A stretch of 64,000 nt of DNA from Prochlorococcus sp. AG-321-E21 (GCA_003283415.1 QBXH01000002.1:62001-126000), one strand, 5' to 3'. Counted from the stretch's first letter, positions 1 to 12,171 are shown. The notes: generated by a model not told the origin, from the sequence alone. Numbers and translations are program-made.

Positions 1-151
1 AATTAAGATAAATTATCAAAATACCAAAAGAAAACATAAAGAATGATTCTTTTATTAGTTTACTTTTAGATTTTCTTCTTAGAGATAACTTTTTTTTAAA
101 AAGAAAGTTATTAGAGTTATTATTCAAATTGGGTATTTTTAAATCAGCCAT
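1..151 (-). CDS. Hypothetical protein, N-terminal fragment (runs off window edge)
   Basis: Minus-strand ATG at 151 opens MADLKIPNLNNNSNNFLFKKKLSLRRKSKSKLIKESFFMFSFGILIIYLN..., basic N-terminus followed by a hydrophobic segment; no stop before the edge. Confidence 0.5.
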   Translation of the reverse strand, partial: MADLKIPNLNNNSNNFLFKKKLSLRRKSKSKLIKESFFMFSFGILIIYLN

Positions 152-204
152 TTATATTAATAAAGCTATTTGAATAATGTATCAATCTTCTAAATGAATT
201 TTTT

Positions 205-825
205 TTATAATAACTTGCTTATGGATTTAATGCTAATTAGTATGTTTTTATTATTTAAAAATGAGAATTTATCATTATCATCATAAATATAGATAAATGC
301 TGAAGAAACAAGAAAAATAGAGATTAAGGAAACTAGTGGAGGCAGTAAGAATTTCGAAATACTTTTTTTATTCGATAAAAATAAATTCCTTTTATTTTTT
401 ATACTTTTATATTCCTTTGAATAAATATTTTTAACTTTATTTGAAGAACTTAATTGATCAAAGCAACTTATTATATCTGCAAAAACGGAATTCCCAATCG
501 TTATATTTAAAGGTTTCACATTGGGCTTAGAACTTTTTAAAAGAAGGATATGTGTATAAAAATTTTCAGACTTAATATCAATCAAATCAGATTCGTATGA
601 TTCAATTTCATCATTTAGAAAGGAATTAGAGTAAAAGTAAAAAGCCTTCATTATTGACCTAAGATGATCTAAATTTCCTTCAATAACGGGCTTATCAATA
701 ATCATAAGTTTCCATTGAGAAATAATTGATATATTATCTTTATTTTCATTATTGGAATAATCCGGTAATCCAACAATTTCAAGACTGACGGATGATTGAT
801 TAAATAAATATTTATTTTGCAACAT
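205..825 (-). CDS. DUF4335-like conserved cyanobacterial protein with a TM segment
   Basis: ORF with SLEIVGLPDYS motif; sits directly after a DUF3038-like gene, a usual cyanobacterial pairing. Confidence 0.65.
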   Translation of the reverse strand: MLQNKYLFNQSSVSLEIVGLPDYSNNENKDNISIISQWKLMIIDKPVIEGNLDHLRSIMKAFYFYSNSFLNDEIESYESDLIDIKSENFYTHILLLKSSKPNVKPLNITIGNSVFADIISCFDQLSSSNKVKNIYSKEYKSIKNKRNLFLSNKKSISKFLLPPLVSLISIFLVSSAFIYIYDDNDKFSFLNNKNILISIKSISKLL

Positions 826-826
826 A

Positions 827-1366
827 TCAATAATTAAATAAAATTGTTCTTAACTTTTGAGAACCATCATCTGAAATACACAAAGCTAATGTAAGTAAGA
901 TATTAATAAAAACCTCATCATTACAACTGGAATCAATCAGCCGTTTAACTTTCATACTATTAGTGTTAAATCTTTCACTAATTAATTCAATATATCTGCT
1001 CTTAAATTCAGTCCAGGGTTTAGGATTCCTAATTAAATCATCTCTAGATTGGAGAATTTGTCTTATATAAGGATATAAAACTTTTGACATTTCAGCAGTA
1101 AGTTGAATTAACGCTTCAAATTCCTCTAATTTAATTTTGTTATTATTAAACGAATTCCTCATTGAATTATTATTCCTTAATTTCCAAATGAAAATTTTAT
1201 TAGGTAAAACTTTATTTAAATTAAGTTTTCCTGACAATGAAAATAGAGATTCCGCACCATTTAAATCAATAGTTTCTAATGCTAATAAAAGTAAATCTAA
1301 TCTTTGAATAGATTCTTTTGAAATCCGTTTTCCCTTAGATAAAATTGTAATAGTTAACCATGAGAG
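827..1366 (-). CDS. DUF3038-like conserved cyanobacterial protein; start unclear
   Basis: Track ORF ends at TTG 1237, but the same frame is open to 1366 and encodes IQRLDLLLLALETIDLNGAESLFSL upstream, which looks like the conserved family N-terminus. Confidence 0.6.
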   Translation of the reverse strand, partial: LSWLTITILSKGKRISKESIQRLDLLLLALETIDLNGAESLFSLSGKLNLNKVLPNKIFIWKLRNNNSMRNSFNNNKIKLEEFEALIQLTAEMSKVLYPYIRQILQSRDDLIRNPKPWTEFKSRYIELISERFNTNSMKVKRLIDSSCNDEVFINILLTLALCISDDGSQKLRTILFNY

Positions 1367-1391
1367 CTATCTAGGAATTATAACAGAATAT

Positions 1392-1589
1392 TTATAATGT
1401 ATTTTGAAATAAAAAACTATATAATTCATCCAGCTCTTCAATAGTTAATAGACCGTAACTCCAAAGAAGAATAGGAAGTGGGCTATTATTATTAATTGAC
1501 AACTTTATTCCTAGTTCAATTGAAGACTCTTCTAATCCTATTTCATTTACAAGAAAAGATATTATTTTTTTATTTGAATAGTTAATCAT
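1392..1589 (-). CDS. DUF2949-like small protein
   Basis: 65-aa ORF with SPLPILLWSYGLLTIEELDELY pattern. Confidence 0.6.
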   Translation of the reverse strand: MINYSNKKIISFLVNEIGLEESSIELGIKLSINNNSPLPILLWSYGLLTIEELDELYSFLFQNTL

Positions 1590-1594
1590 ATATA

Positions 1595-2749
1595 TTATTT
1601 AATATATGAATAAATAATAGACTTGGTCATATGATTTAAGATAATTCTTCTTACAAAAAGAAACTTATTTAAAAGAAGAAAAGAGATTTTTCTTAATGGT
1701 ATTAATATAAGGTTGTTATTCGCAAATAACTTAATTAAAGAATCTGTTATCACTATAGTTGATGTAATATCAAGAGATCTCCTGAAATAATATTTGTATT
1801 TAAATATATTTAAAGATTTACTACTTGTAGATAAATCTCTTGCAAAAATATCATATATAACATTAACATCTCTCCAGCAAGTATTTAATCCTTGTCCACC
1901 AACAGGGTGAAATGTATGAAATGAGTCACCTACAAATACAACATTTTTGGAATTAAAAATTGGTAGAGATAAAGATAAAGAAACGGGGAAGATATTAATT
2001 TCACTATTGATTTGATCTAATTTAAAATTTTCAGGTAATATTGTCGATAAATTATCTAATAAAAAGGTTTTACTAGAATTTAATCTATCTATAGATTTGG
2101 ATGTGCTTGCTGTCCAAATTACTTGATACCTATTAGTATCTAACGGTAATAATGCAAGAGGGCCTTCCTTTCTAAAAATTTCATAAGCTCTTCTGTGAAC
2201 ATTACCTCTAACTAATACTTCGAATGTTAGACATGACTGATTATATGATTTTTTAAAGTCTATATAATTCTTATTTTTTTTTAAGTTTGAATTTGCACCA
2301 GTTGAGATAAAGTTATAATCGAAATTAATATCTTCATAAGCTAAATCTGAAGAAGTTTTAAAAAATATATTATTTATTTTATCAATCTCATCAAAAAATA
2401 CATTCATCAGATCAGTATGTTTAACAACCCATCCAATAGTTTCTAGAGAACTTATATCGTTATCTAAATCTGAAGTATTTAAAATTGTAAAATCTGAAAT
2501 TACACTATCTGAAATCGAAAGAGAATCAAATTTAAAAAGATGAGAGTTTAATTTATCCCATAGATTAAATTTTGAAAGTATTTTTCTTGTTGAATGAGTG
2601 ATAGCGTATGTTTTATCTTTGTTTATGAGTTTTTCTCTTGACAATAAATCGGTAAGGTAAATATTAAAATTTAGTTTTGATAGAGTTATTGCTAAAAGCA
2701 AGCCAGTGGGACCAGAACCAACAATTTTGAAATTAAAATTTTTATTCAT
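1595..2749 (-). CDS. UbiH/UbiF/COQ6-family FAD-dependent monooxygenase
   Basis: N-terminal GSGPTGLLLAITLSKL dinucleotide-binding motif and FVGDSFHTFHPVGGQGLNTCWRDV motif. Confidence 0.85.
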   Translation of the reverse strand: MNKNFNFKIVGSGPTGLLLAITLSKLNFNIYLTDLLSREKLINKDKTYAITHSTRKILSKFNLWDKLNSHLFKFDSLSISDSVISDFTILNTSDLDNDISSLETIGWVVKHTDLMNVFFDEIDKINNIFFKTSSDLAYEDINFDYNFISTGANSNLKKNKNYIDFKKSYNQSCLTFEVLVRGNVHRRAYEIFRKEGPLALLPLDTNRYQVIWTASTSKSIDRLNSSKTFLLDNLSTILPENFKLDQINSEINIFPVSLSLSLPIFNSKNVVFVGDSFHTFHPVGGQGLNTCWRDVNVIYDIFARDLSTSSKSLNIFKYKYYFRRSLDITSTIVITDSLIKLFANNNLILIPLRKISFLLLNKFLFVRRIILNHMTKSIIYSYIK

Positions 2750-2773
2750 TAACCAAACTTATTTTGCTTCATC

Positions 2774-3412
2774 TTATTTCAAATAAATATAGCAAATTTC
2801 CTCAAATGCCGGTCGAAGTAAGTATGGGTATTCGCCTACCCAAATATTTACATCAGGTAACCATGCATCAGTTAAATAAATATCTCTATCAAAATTACGA
2901 TTATTTGAGGATACTAAGCATCTAATATTAGAACCAATTCTAATTTGACTATGTTTTTTTTCCATAGGAAAACTAATCTTATCTAAATAACCATCTTTAT
3001 CTTCTAATTCAATTACAAGCCAAGTTCTTTTATTTTCAACTAATTCTAATCGACCTTGTCTATTTGACTGTTCTCTAGAACTTTCAATTTTCTCAGTTTT
3101 ATAAATATCAGATATGTATCCATCAAAGATTGAGTAAAATTTATATTGTTTAAATTTTATATTTTTTCTACTTGATTCAAGTATTGGACCCCAGATTATA
3201 TAAAGAAAGAAAACGACACAAAGTAATAACCAGAAATTATTTGTTTGATTCCCAGCTGAACCTATCAATAATGTTATAAAACCTCCAATAGAAGAAATAA
3301 TTACCCTTTGTAGAATTTTTCTTGGATTTCCTAATGAAAATTTAAATTGTCCACCGGTTCCAACCGAAGGTATAAGTTTAGTTATTTGAGTTTGTTTAAT
3401 TGGAATAAGCAT
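2774..3412 (-). CDS. Conserved hypothetical membrane protein
   Basis: 212-aa ORF with two hydrophobic segments; abuts dapB. Confidence 0.7.
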   Translation of the reverse strand: MLIPIKQTQITKLIPSVGTGGQFKFSLGNPRKILQRVIISSIGGFITLLIGSAGNQTNNFWLLLCVVFFLYIIWGPILESSRKNIKFKQYKFYSIFDGYISDIYKTEKIESSREQSNRQGRLELVENKRTWLVIELEDKDGYLDKISFPMEKKHSQIRIGSNIRCLVSSNNRNFDRDIYLTDAWLPDVNIWVGEYPYLLRPAFEEICYIYLK

Positions 3413-4261
3413 TTAAAATATTAATCTTTCAAGTCCATAAACTAATGTTTTAAAACCACCTATTTTTCTTACTGCTTGCAAAACACCGGGCATATAAGCT
3501 TTTCTATCAATGGTGTCATGTCTAATCGTATAAGTTTCACCAGGGGAACCCATAATAACAACTTGATGAGCTAACAAACCAGGCAATCTAATTGAATGAA
3601 TATTTAAACCTGAATCTCTTACTCCACCTCTAACTCCTTTTAAAGATTCTGACTCCTTAACTAATCCTTCATTATATTGCTTCGGATATTCCTCAATCAT
3701 TTCAGCAGTCTTAATACAGGTTCCACTTGGAGAGTCTGCCTTTTGATTATGATGCATTTCTATCAATTCAATATTATCGTAAAATTTTGCTGCCACAGAA
3801 GCAGCTTGTTGAAGAAGTACCATACCTACTGAAAAATTAGGAATGATTGCACAACCAACTTCAGCTTTTTGAGCAAAAATGGATAAATCATTTATTTGAG
3901 AGGGTGAAAGGCCAGTAGTTCCAATAATTGGGGATATTCCGTAAGCTATTGCGGATCTAGTATTATCAAAAACAGAGTCAGGATGTGTAAAATCAACTAG
4001 AACAGGCTTTATCTCTTGGTTTCGATAGTCTTGACTGATTGAACATAAAGATCCCTCAAGATCATTTGAAACAAAAACTTCGCTACTTTTTAAATTTAAT
4101 AATTGTGAGATATTTTCACCATTATTCTTTTTATTAATATCAATTGCGGCAACAAGTTCGCAATCTGTGGAATTTAGAACAGAATTTACAACTTCTCTTC
4201 CCATTCTACCTAAAGCACCAGAAACAAGTACAGGTATAGTTTTTCTTGAATTTTCTGTCAT
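3413..4261 (-). CDS. dapB: 4-hydroxy-tetrahydrodipicolinate reductase
   Basis: [12 protein letters not shown] and [24 protein letters not shown] motifs. Confidence 0.95.
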   Translation of the reverse strand: MTENSRKTIPVLVSGALGRMGREVVNSVLNSTDCELVAAIDINKKNNGENISQLLNLKSSEVFVSNDLEGSLCSISQDYRNQEIKPVLVDFTHPDSVFDNTRSAIAYGISPIIGTTGLSPSQINDLSIFAQKAEVGCAIIPNFSVGMVLLQQAASVAAKFYDNIELIEMHHNQKADSPSGTCIKTAEMIEEYPKQYNEGLVKESESLKGVRGGVRDSGLNIHSIRLPGLLAHQVVIMGSPGETYTIRHDTIDRKAYMPGVLQAVRKIGGFKTLVYGLERLIF

Positions 4262-4362
4262 TTTTATTTAAAAAATTTTTTAAAGGTTGTTACACGCTAT
4301 TTATAATGCACACAATAACGCCAATTCACCCGTAGGCTGGTAGAAATACTTAAAAAGAATCA

Positions 4363-7300
4363 ATGTTTACGCAGGTCCGCTCAGCAAACCGCAGAGTATC
4401 TCCTGTTGAGGATAACAAACATAAAGTTGTAATAAAAGCAGTTTATGTTGTCCTTGAGCCACAATACCAAAACTCCTTAACCGAAGCGGCAAAATCAATA
4501 AACAATATGGATGGCCCTGTAGGTATAGATCTTAGTGGGTATCTTATTGAAGAATTAAGAAACGATAAAAATTACGAAGACTTTAAAACTGACATAGCTT
4601 GTGCCGACATATTTGTTGCTTCATTAATTTTCATTGAAGATTTAGCTCAAAAAGTTGTAGATGCAGTCTCTCCTTACAAAGAGAATCTTAAAGCCTCTAT
4701 TATTTTTCCCTCAATGCCTGAGGTTATGAGATTAAATAAATTGGGTTCATTTAGCATGGCTCAACTTGGACAATCTAAAAGCATTATTGGAGATCTTATT
4801 AAAAAGAAGAAAGAATCTGACGGTGCAAGCTTCCAAGATTCTATGTTGAAACTATTGAATACATTACCTTCAATTCTAAAATATTTACCAGTTGAAAAGG
4901 CCCAAGATGCTAGAACATTTATCTTAAGTTTTCAATATTGGCTTGGTGGAACTACAGAGAATTTAAAAAATTTCTTATTAATGATTTCTGAAAAATATGT
5001 AATTGCAGAAAATTTAAAAGATCAATTAGAAGAGTTCAAAATACAGGATCCTGAAACTTTTCCTGATTTAGGCATATGGCATCCAATGGCGCCAAATATG
5101 TTTGAAAGTTTAAAAGAATATCAAAATTGGGAAAATAATAGAAATGACATTAAACCTAAAGATAATAAAACTCCCACAATTGGATTAGTTCTTCAAAGAA
5201 GTCACATAGTTACAGGTGATGATGCTCATTATGTAGCCGTAATACAAGAATTAGAATATCGAGGGGCTCGCGTATTACCTATTTTCTGTGGTGGATTAGA
5301 TTTTTCTAAACCAGTAGAAGAATTTTATTATGATTCAACTGATAAGGAAAGATCAATAGTTGATGGAGTCGTATCCTTAACAGGATTTGCATTGGTAGGT
5401 GGACCAGCGAGACAAGATCATCCTAAAGCAATAGATGCTCTGAAGAAGCTAAACAGACCATATATGGTCGCACTCCCTTTAGTTTTTCAAACAACTCAAG
5501 AATGGGAGGAAAGTGATTTAGGTTTGCATCCTGTTCAAGTTGCACTACAAATTGCTATACCAGAATTAGACGGAGCTATTGAACCAATAATTCTTTCAGG
5601 ACGTGATGATGCTACTGGTAAAGCTCATACTCTTCAAGACAGGGTAGATGTAATAGCTGAAAGAGCTATAAAGTGGTCATCTCTAAGAGTTAAAAAAAGA
5701 GAAGAAAAGAAATTAGCGATAACTGTATTTAGTTTTCCACCTGATAAAGGAAATGTTGGAACAGCAGCCTACTTAAATGTTTTTGGTTCAATTTATAGAG
5801 TTCTTTTAGAAATGAAAGATAAAGGTTATCAAATTGATGATCTTCCTAAAAATTCCAAAGAATTAATGGAAAAGGTTATTAATAATCCAGAAGCAATGGA
5901 TGGTTCTCCTGAATTGAATATTGCTCATAAGATGACTGTGAGAGAATATGAAGAATTTACTCCTTATTCAAAGAGACTAGAAGAGAACTGGGGTAAACCT
6001 CCTGGGAATTTAAATAGCGATGGGCAAAATTTACTTATTTACGGAAAGCATTTTGGAAATGTTTTTATAGGAGTACAACCAACTTTTGGTTATGAGGGTG
6101 ATCCAATGAGATTACTTTACTCAAGAAGTGCAAGTCCTCATCACGGTTTTGCCGCTTATTACACTTATGTAGAAAAAATATGGGAAGCCGATGCAGTTCT
6201 TCATTTCGGTACACATGGTTCACTAGAATTTATGCCGGGAAAACAAATGGGTATGAGCGAAACTTGTTACCCCGATTCTTTAATAGGATCTCTTCCAAAT
6301 TTATATTATTACGCCGCAAATAACCCTTCAGAAGCGACAATAGCAAAAAGAAGAGGATATGCATCAACAATAAGTTATTTAACTCCTCCAGCTGAAAATG
6401 CTGGACTTTATAAAGGACTTAAAGAATTAAGTGAGCTTGTGGGATCTTATCAACAACTTCGAGAAACCAGTAGAGGTATTCAAATTGTTAAATCAATTAT
6501 TGAAACGTCAAAACAATGTAATCTTGACAAAGATGTAGAACTACCTGTTAGAGAAATAGATGAACTAACTATTGAGGAAAGAGATCTATTCGTAGGAAAT
6601 ATATATAAGCAATTAATGGAGATAGAGAGTAGATTATTACCCTGTGGACTTCATACTATTGGAGAGGCTCCAACTGCTGAGGAAGCTGTAGCTACTTTGG
6701 TAAATATAGCTTCTCTAGAAAGAGAACAGGAAGATCTTAGATCATTACCGGGTTTGTTGGCAGAATCAATAAATTTAAAAATAGATGAAGTTTACGACGG
6801 TAACAATAAAGGTGAACTTAAGTTTGTTGAACTAAATGAAAAAATTATAAAAACGGCTAGAGAATCGATATTTGCCATGGTTAAGTCTTTAAAAATTGTT
6901 AATGGAAGGGTTTATCTTGAGAAATCTTTATTTTCAAAATTATTAGATTTCTTGAAAATATTTGGTTTAAATTTCCCGACTCCTTGGCTGAGAGTTTGCA
7001 GATTGAATGGATTTAATGAAGTAAATCAAAAAGAATTAAATAAATTATTTGACTATTTATTGTTCTGTCTAGAACAAGTTTGTGCAGATAAAGAAATGGA
7101 TAGCCTTATAAAAGCCTTAGATGGAAATTATGTATTACCTGGACCTGGAGGAGATCCTATCAGGAACCCAAGTGTATTACCAAGTGGAAAGAATATACAT
7201 GCACTTGATCCACAATCAATTCCTACTACAGCTGCTGTAGCAGCAGCTAAATCAGTTGTTGATAAACTTATTGAACGACAAAAAGAAGAACAAGGAACTT

Positions 7301-8373
7301 GGCCAGAAACAATAGCTTGTGTTTTATGGGGTACTGACAACATAAAAACGTATGGTGAATCTCTTGCACAAATCTTATGGTTTGTAGGGGTGAAACCAAA
7401 ACCTGATTCTGTGGGACGAATAAATAAATTAGAGCTTATTTCTTTAGAGGAACTTGGAAGACCGAGAATAGACGTTGTTGTAAATTGTTCAGGAGTTTTT
7501 AGAGACTTGTTCATAAACCAAATGGCACTAATTGATCAAGCAGTAAAATTAGCGGCAGAAGCAGACGAACCATCAGAATCTAATTTTGTTAGAAAACATT
7601 CCTTAGAACAAGCAGAAAAGGAAGGAACATCTATAAGGGAAGCTTCAGCAAGAGTATTTTCTAATGCCAGTGGAAGTTATAGTTCAAATGTTAATTTAGC
7701 TGTTGAGAATTCAACTTGGGAAGAAGAAAATGAATTGCAAGAAATGTATTTATCAAGAAAAACATTTGCTTTTAATGCTGATAATCCTGGAGAAATGAAC
7801 CAAAAAAGAGATGTATTTGAGTCTGTTATGAAAACTGCTGATGTTACATTTCAAAACCTTGACTCTTCGGAGATCTCTCTAACTGATGTAAGTCATTATT
7901 TTGATTCTGATCCTACTAAATTAATAAAAACACTTAGAGATGATGGAAAAGAACCTAGCAGTTATATCGCAGATACAACTACTTCTAATGCTCAAGTTAG
8001 AACACTAGGTGAGACAATCAGACTAGATTCCAGAACAAAACTTTTAAATCCAAAATGGTATGAAGGTATGCTCAAATCTGGATACGAAGGAGTTAGAGAA
8101 CTATCAAACAGGCTTAACTATACACTTGGATGGAGTGCAACAAGTGGTCAAGTAGATAACTTTGTTTATGAAGAAACTAATGAAACATTTATTAATGACG
8201 AAGAAATGAGGAAGAGACTAATGGATTTAAACCCTAATAGTTTCAGAAGGATAGTCGGTACATTGCTAGAGGTAAATGGAAGAGGTTACTGGGAAACATC
8301 TGACGAAAACATAGAGCAATTAAAAGAACTTTATCAAGAAGTAGAGGACAAAATTGAGGGCGTTAAAGAGTAA
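4363..8373 (+). CDS. chlH: Magnesium chelatase subunit H
   Basis: 1336-aa ORF with CobN/Mg-chelatase motifs ([43 protein letters not shown]). Confidence 0.97.
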   Translation: MFTQVRSANRRVSPVEDNKHKVVIKAVYVVLEPQYQNSLTEAAKSINNMDGPVGIDLSGYLIEELRNDKNYEDFKTDIACADIFVASLIFIEDLAQKVVDAVSPYKENLKASIIFPSMPEVMRLNKLGSFSMAQLGQSKSIIGDLIKKKKESDGASFQDSMLKLLNTLPSILKYLPVEKAQDARTFILSFQYWLGGTTENLKNFLLMISEKYVIAENLKDQLEEFKIQDPETFPDLGIWHPMAPNMFESLKEYQNWENNRNDIKPKDNKTPTIGLVLQRSHIVTGDDAHYVAVIQELEYRGARVLPIFCGGLDFSKPVEEFYYDSTDKERSIVDGVVSLTGFALVGGPARQDHPKAIDALKKLNRPYMVALPLVFQTTQEWEESDLGLHPVQVALQIAIPELDGAIEPIILSGRDDATGKAHTLQDRVDVIAERAIKWSSLRVKKREEKKLAITVFSFPPDKGNVGTAAYLNVFGSIYRVLLEMKDKGYQIDDLPKNSKELMEKVINNPEAMDGSPELNIAHKMTVREYEEFTPYSKRLEENWGKPPGNLNSDGQNLLIYGKHFGNVFIGVQPTFGYEGDPMRLLYSRSASPHHGFAAYYTYVEKIWEADAVLHFGTHGSLEFMPGKQMGMSETCYPDSLIGSLPNLYYYAANNPSEATIAKRRGYASTISYLTPPAENAGLYKGLKELSELVGSYQQLRETSRGIQIVKSIIETSKQCNLDKDVELPVREIDELTIEERDLFVGNIYKQLMEIESRLLPCGLHTIGEAPTAEEAVATLVNIASLEREQEDLRSLPGLLAESINLKIDEVYDGNNKGELKFVELNEKIIKTARESIFAMVKSLKIVNGRVYLEKSLFSKLLDFLKIFGLNFPTPWLRVCRLNGFNEVNQKELNKLFDYLLFCLEQVCADKEMDSLIKALDGNYVLPGPGGDPIRNPSVLPSGKNIHALDPQSIPTTAAVAAAKSVVDKLIERQKEEQGTWPETIACVLWGTDNIKTYGESLAQILWFVGVKPKPDSVGRINKLELISLEELGRPRIDVVVNCSGVFRDLFINQMALIDQAVKLAAEADEPSESNFVRKHSLEQAEKEGTSIREASARVFSNASGSYSSNVNLAVENSTWEEENELQEMYLSRKTFAFNADNPGEMNQKRDVFESVMKTADVTFQNLDSSEISLTDVSHYFDSDPTKLIKTLRDDGKEPSSYIADTTTSNAQVRTLGETIRLDSRTKLLNPKWYEGMLKSGYEGVRELSNRLNYTLGWSATSGQVDNFVYEETNETFINDEEMRKRLMDLNPNSFRRIVGTLLEVNGRGYWETSDENIEQLKELYQEVEDKIEGVKE

Positions 8374-9228
8374 TTATTGTTTTTTTTCTCTAAATAGCAT
8401 ATCTGAAACTTTTAAAAATTGATTATTAATTTTTACATTATGTACTCTTACCATATGAATATTTTGTTGAGAACAAAGACAACTAACGGCAAGCGTTCCT
8501 ATATCTCTTTCCTTAGGATTATCTTCTTTTAAGATTTCTCCAATAAATCTTTTTCTTGAAGCACCAATTAAAATTGGAAATTCAAATTTTTTTAAGGAAT
8601 CAAGATTTCTTAAAATTTCTATATTTTGATTAGTATCTTTTGAAAATCCGATACCTGGATCCCAAATAATTTTATCCTTACAGACATTTTTATTGATAGC
8701 TTTTAATGTCAGAGTTTCAAGAGAATGAATAATATCAACTAAAAGATCATCATAATTTGTCAAATTATTCATGTTTTTGCTATTACCTCGACTATGAGTT
8801 ATTACGAAGGGACAATTAAATTTTGATATAACATCTAATATCTCATCATCTATTCTACCACCACTGACATCATTAATCCAGTCTGCACCATTTAAGAGAG
8901 CTTCATGAGCAACCTCAGAATTAAAGGTATCAATAGAAATAAGAATATTGGGATATTCCTTTCTAATTTTTTTTAAGTATGGAAGCAATCTATTTATTTC
9001 CTTTTTTGCTCCAATTTCTATTGCTCCAGGTCTAGTACTTTGAGCACCAAGATCAATAACATCAACGCCATTGGATATGAAATTATCAACTTGAGTTAAA
9101 ACTTTTTCAATTGAACAAAAATCACCTCCATCACTAAATGAATCAGGAGTTAAATTAATGATCCCCATTATTGAAGTTTTTTGACCCCAATTGTCAGGCC
9201 AAGGATAATTATTATTCGTAATTAGCAA
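8374..9228 (-). CDS. folP: Dihydropteroate synthase
   Basis: [16 protein letters not shown] and [11 protein letters not shown] motifs. Confidence 0.95.
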   Translation of the reverse strand: MLITNNNYPWPDNWGQKTSIMGIINLTPDSFSDGGDFCSIEKVLTQVDNFISNGVDVIDLGAQSTRPGAIEIGAKKEINRLLPYLKKIRKEYPNILISIDTFNSEVAHEALLNGADWINDVSGGRIDDEILDVISKFNCPFVITHSRGNSKNMNNLTNYDDLLVDIIHSLETLTLKAINKNVCKDKIIWDPGIGFSKDTNQNIEILRNLDSLKKFEFPILIGASRKRFIGEILKEDNPKERDIGTLAVSCLCSQQNIHMVRVHNVKINNQFLKVSDMLFREKKQ

Positions 9229-9937
9229 TTCTTGAAAAACTTATTGGATCTAAAGAAGAACCACCAACTAAAACCCCGTCAATATCGCTCATGGACATAA
9301 TTTCATCAATATTATTAGGTTTAACAGAACCCCCATATTGAATAATTACATCATTAAAACCAATCAAATTCCTTATCAAAGCGCATATCTTATTGGCATC
9401 AATTGCTTCACAAGTTTTACCTGTACCAATAGCCCATATAGGTTCATAAGCAACTATCAAATTAGATGGATCTGTATTCTCCAATCCCTGTTCAACTTGT
9501 CTAGTGATGACCCTATCAGCCTCACCTCTTTCTCTTTGCTCAAGTGTTTCACCAACACAGACTATTGGAGTAAGACCACTTGATTGAGCAAAGACAGCTC
9601 TCTTATTAATTTGTTCATCACTTTCACTAAAATATTTTCGAGGTTCACTATGTCCAACAATTGCATATTTTACTCTGTGTTCAATCAGCATTTTTGGAGA
9701 GATTTCTGCTGTAAATGCGCCTTGCTCCTCCCAATGGATATTTTGACTGGCAATATCTAAATAATCAAAGTTAGAAAATTTTGAAAAAGTTGAGATTGCG
9801 GTAAAAGGAGGAGCAATTATTATTTTCCTATCATTAGGAATATCCTTAATTAAAGGTAGAAATTCCTCCAAATAAGTTTTTGCCTCGGCACAGGTCATGT
9901 GCATCTTCCAATTACCAGCGATTACAGAAGTTCTCAA
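9212..9937 (-). CDS. tpiA: Triosephosphate isomerase
   Basis: [38 protein letters not shown] motifs; overlaps folP by 17 bp. Confidence 0.97.
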   Translation of the reverse strand: MRTSVIAGNWKMHMTCAEAKTYLEEFLPLIKDIPNDRKIIIAPPFTAISTFSKFSNFDYLDIASQNIHWEEQGAFTAEISPKMLIEHRVKYAIVGHSEPRKYFSESDEQINKRAVFAQSSGLTPIVCVGETLEQRERGEADRVITRQVEQGLENTDPSNLIVAYEPIWAIGTGKTCEAIDANKICALIRNLIGFNDVIIQYGGSVKPNNIDEIMSMSDIDGVLVGGSSLDPISFSRIANYE

Positions 9938-9991
9938 AAAAAATATTGTTCAAGAAAAATATCCTAATATAATTTGAGGTTAATAAGCTAA

Positions 9992-10168
9992 TTATTCAAA
10001 AATTAATTCATTTTTTAGAAACATAACTTTATCTCCTCTAACTAATTTTTTTCCTCTTCTTTTTTCTACTTCACCGTTAACTTTTACTTTACCAGCTTTT
10101 ATAAAAGTCTTTGCCTCGCCTCCAGAAGATACGAAGTTATGCCATTTTAAAAATTGATCTAATTTCAT
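9992..10168 (-). CDS. S4-domain RNA-binding protein (58 aa, not in ORF track)
   Basis: Translation MKLDQFLKWHNFVSSGGEAKTFIKAGKVKVNGEVEKRRGKKLVRGDKVMFLKNELIFE matches the small S4 pattern. Confidence 0.85.
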   Translation of the reverse strand: MKLDQFLKWHNFVSSGGEAKTFIKAGKVKVNGEVEKRRGKKLVRGDKVMFLKNELIFE

Positions 10169-11931
10169 GGTTTTATAAATACACGGGTATTGATAAAGTA
10201 AAGGAAATAATTAAAAATAATTTCTTGAAATTGATACCCCCTATCAAACCTTACAAAACAAGATTTATCAATGGTTTTATTTGTACTCTAATATATGTAG
10301 CTTGTTGGCCAATACTAGCTTTTTTGGCAGGTAAACTAATACCTGCTATTGGTTCAGGAAATCTAAAAGAAGTTTCAAGAATAATAATTTCATCATTAAT
10401 AGTATTTTCAATTCAAAAAACAGCTCAATTTGGTCAAGATATTTTAGTTTCTAAACCAGCACTAGAAATAAGCGAGGTAATGCGAGCAAATTTATTTAGC
10501 AAAATTCAAAAGATAAAGATTAATTTTGTTGAGAAACTTTCTGCAGGCGACATAACATATAGGCTTACTGAAGATGCTGATAGAGTCAGTGAGATAATTT
10601 ATAAAACATTTCAGGATACACTACCGTGTCTTTTACAGTTAATAGCAGTTGTAATTTATATGTTTTACACAGACTGGTCCTTAACAATATCAACTTTTAT
10701 ATTAGCCCCAATAATTATTTTATTCGTGAACAGTTTTGGTAAGAAAGTTTTAACAGCTTCTGAGAATAGTCAGGAATCAACAAGTGCAATAGCAAGTATT
10801 ATAGGGGAATCAATAAATGGAATATCTACGATAAGATCTTTTGCCGCAGAAGACTGGATTAAAGATAGATTCAAAAATAGATTAAACCTTAACAAAAATG
10901 CAAAATATAAAACGCTAAAAATTATTGCTTTACAACATCCAATTGTTGGCTTTATTCAAGCATCTGGAATATTGGCAATTTTAGGAATAGGAGCATTAAG
11001 AATTAATTTAGGATTTTTAGATACCGAGGAATTTAGTAGTTTTTTTGCGGCGATATTGATGCTTATAGATCCAATAAGTCACTTAAGTTCAAACTATAAT
11101 GAATTTAAACAAGCAGAAGCTTCAATAAAAAGATTAAAAAATATAAACCAAGAACCGATTGAAGAAGAACTTAAAAATTCAGTTAATATCGTAAACATCA
11201 AAGGTAAAATTGAATTCAGAAATATATATTTTGAATATAAAAAAGAAGTAAAAGTTTTAAAAAATATAAATTTAAAAATTTTGAAAGGAGAGATTATTGC
11301 ATTTGTTGGGGCATCAGGTGCAGGTAAAAGTACGATGATGTCCTTAATACTGAAATTTATCAATCCAACTAGTGGGAAAATTTATATAGACGATAAAGAT
11401 ATATCATTAATTAAAACTAAATCATTAAGATCAAATATCGCAATAGTTCAGCAGCAACCATTTTTATTCACTGGGCGAATAATTGATGTAATTAAAATGG
11501 GAAGAGATTTTATTAAGGAAGATGTAATAAAGGCAGCCAAAATTGCAAATGCTCATGAATTTATTCTTAAACTGCCAAACAAATACGAAACAAAAATAAA
11601 CGAAAGAGGTTCAAACTTTTCAGGAGGTCAGATTCAAAGATTAGCTATTGCTAGAGCAATCTTAGGTAACCCTTCTATACTTTTATTGGATGAAGCAACA
11701 AGCGCATTAGATTCAGAAGCAGAAGCAGAAGTTCAAAAAGGGTTAACTCAAGCTATGAATAATAGAACTGTTATTATTGTCGCCCATAGATTATCTACTA
11801 CTCAGGGGGCTGATAAAATTGTAGTTTTTGATAAAGGTAAAATTATTGATAGCGGGAAACATATAGATTTATTCAATAAAGCTGGAACTTATAAAGAATT
11901 ATGTGAAAAACAGTTGATAAAGATTACTTGA
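10111..11931 (+). CDS. ABC exporter, fused TM and ATPase (MsbA/MDR-like); true start uncertain
   Basis: Walker A GASGAGKST, signature SGGQIQRLAIARAIL, Walker B ILLLDEATSALD; start overlaps the S4 gene and no ATG is seen near the N-terminus. Confidence 0.9.
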   Translation: MPRLQKIRSYAILKIDLISWFYKYTGIDKVKEIIKNNFLKLIPPIKPYKTRFINGFICTLIYVACWPILAFLAGKLIPAIGSGNLKEVSRIIISSLIVFSIQKTAQFGQDILVSKPALEISEVMRANLFSKIQKIKINFVEKLSAGDITYRLTEDADRVSEIIYKTFQDTLPCLLQLIAVVIYMFYTDWSLTISTFILAPIIILFVNSFGKKVLTASENSQESTSAIASIIGESINGISTIRSFAAEDWIKDRFKNRLNLNKNAKYKTLKIIALQHPIVGFIQASGILAILGIGALRINLGFLDTEEFSSFFAAILMLIDPISHLSSNYNEFKQAEASIKRLKNINQEPIEEELKNSVNIVNIKGKIEFRNIYFEYKKEVKVLKNINLKILKGEIIAFVGASGAGKSTMMSLILKFINPTSGKIYIDDKDISLIKTKSLRSNIAIVQQQPFLFTGRIIDVIKMGRDFIKEDVIKAAKIANAHEFILKLPNKYETKINERGSNFSGGQIQRLAIARAILGNPSILLLDEATSALDSEAEAEVQKGLTQAMNNRTVIIVAHRLSTTQGADKIVVFDKGKIIDSGKHIDLFNKAGTYKELCEKQLIKIT

Positions 11932-11959
11932 TTATGTTTAATTAAAAAAAAGATAAATC

Positions 11960-12130
11960 ATGATTGAAAATAATATTGATAATAGTAATCCAGTTCTAAC
12001 ATTTGAGGGTAAGAAATATAGTGTTAATGATTTATCTAGTGATACAAAAGAAATTATTAAAGGATTAAAAATTGCCGAAACACAATTAATAATCCATAAA
12101 GGTTATTATCAATTGGTAGGAATGTCCTAG
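11960..12130 (+). CDS. Small conserved hypothetical (DUF6447-like, not in ORF track)
   Basis: 56-aa ORF MIENNIDNSNPVLTFEGKKYSVNDLSSDTKEIIKGLKIAETQLIIHKGYYQLVGMS. Confidence 0.6.
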   Translation: MIENNIDNSNPVLTFEGKKYSVNDLSSDTKEIIKGLKIAETQLIIHKGYYQLVGMS

Positions 12131-12171
12131 CAAGCCAATTAAGAGAAAAACTTAAAAATTATGGGTAGATT

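Noticed and set aside
7128-7514. 128-aa minus-strand ORF inside chlH
   Set aside because: Antisense shadow of a well-supported long gene; low-complexity Ser/Thr-rich translation.
9338-9583. Plus-strand ORF inside tpiA
   Set aside because: Antisense to a confident tpiA frame.
11094-11363. Minus-strand ORF inside the ABC exporter
   Set aside because: Antisense shadow, no recognisable pattern.
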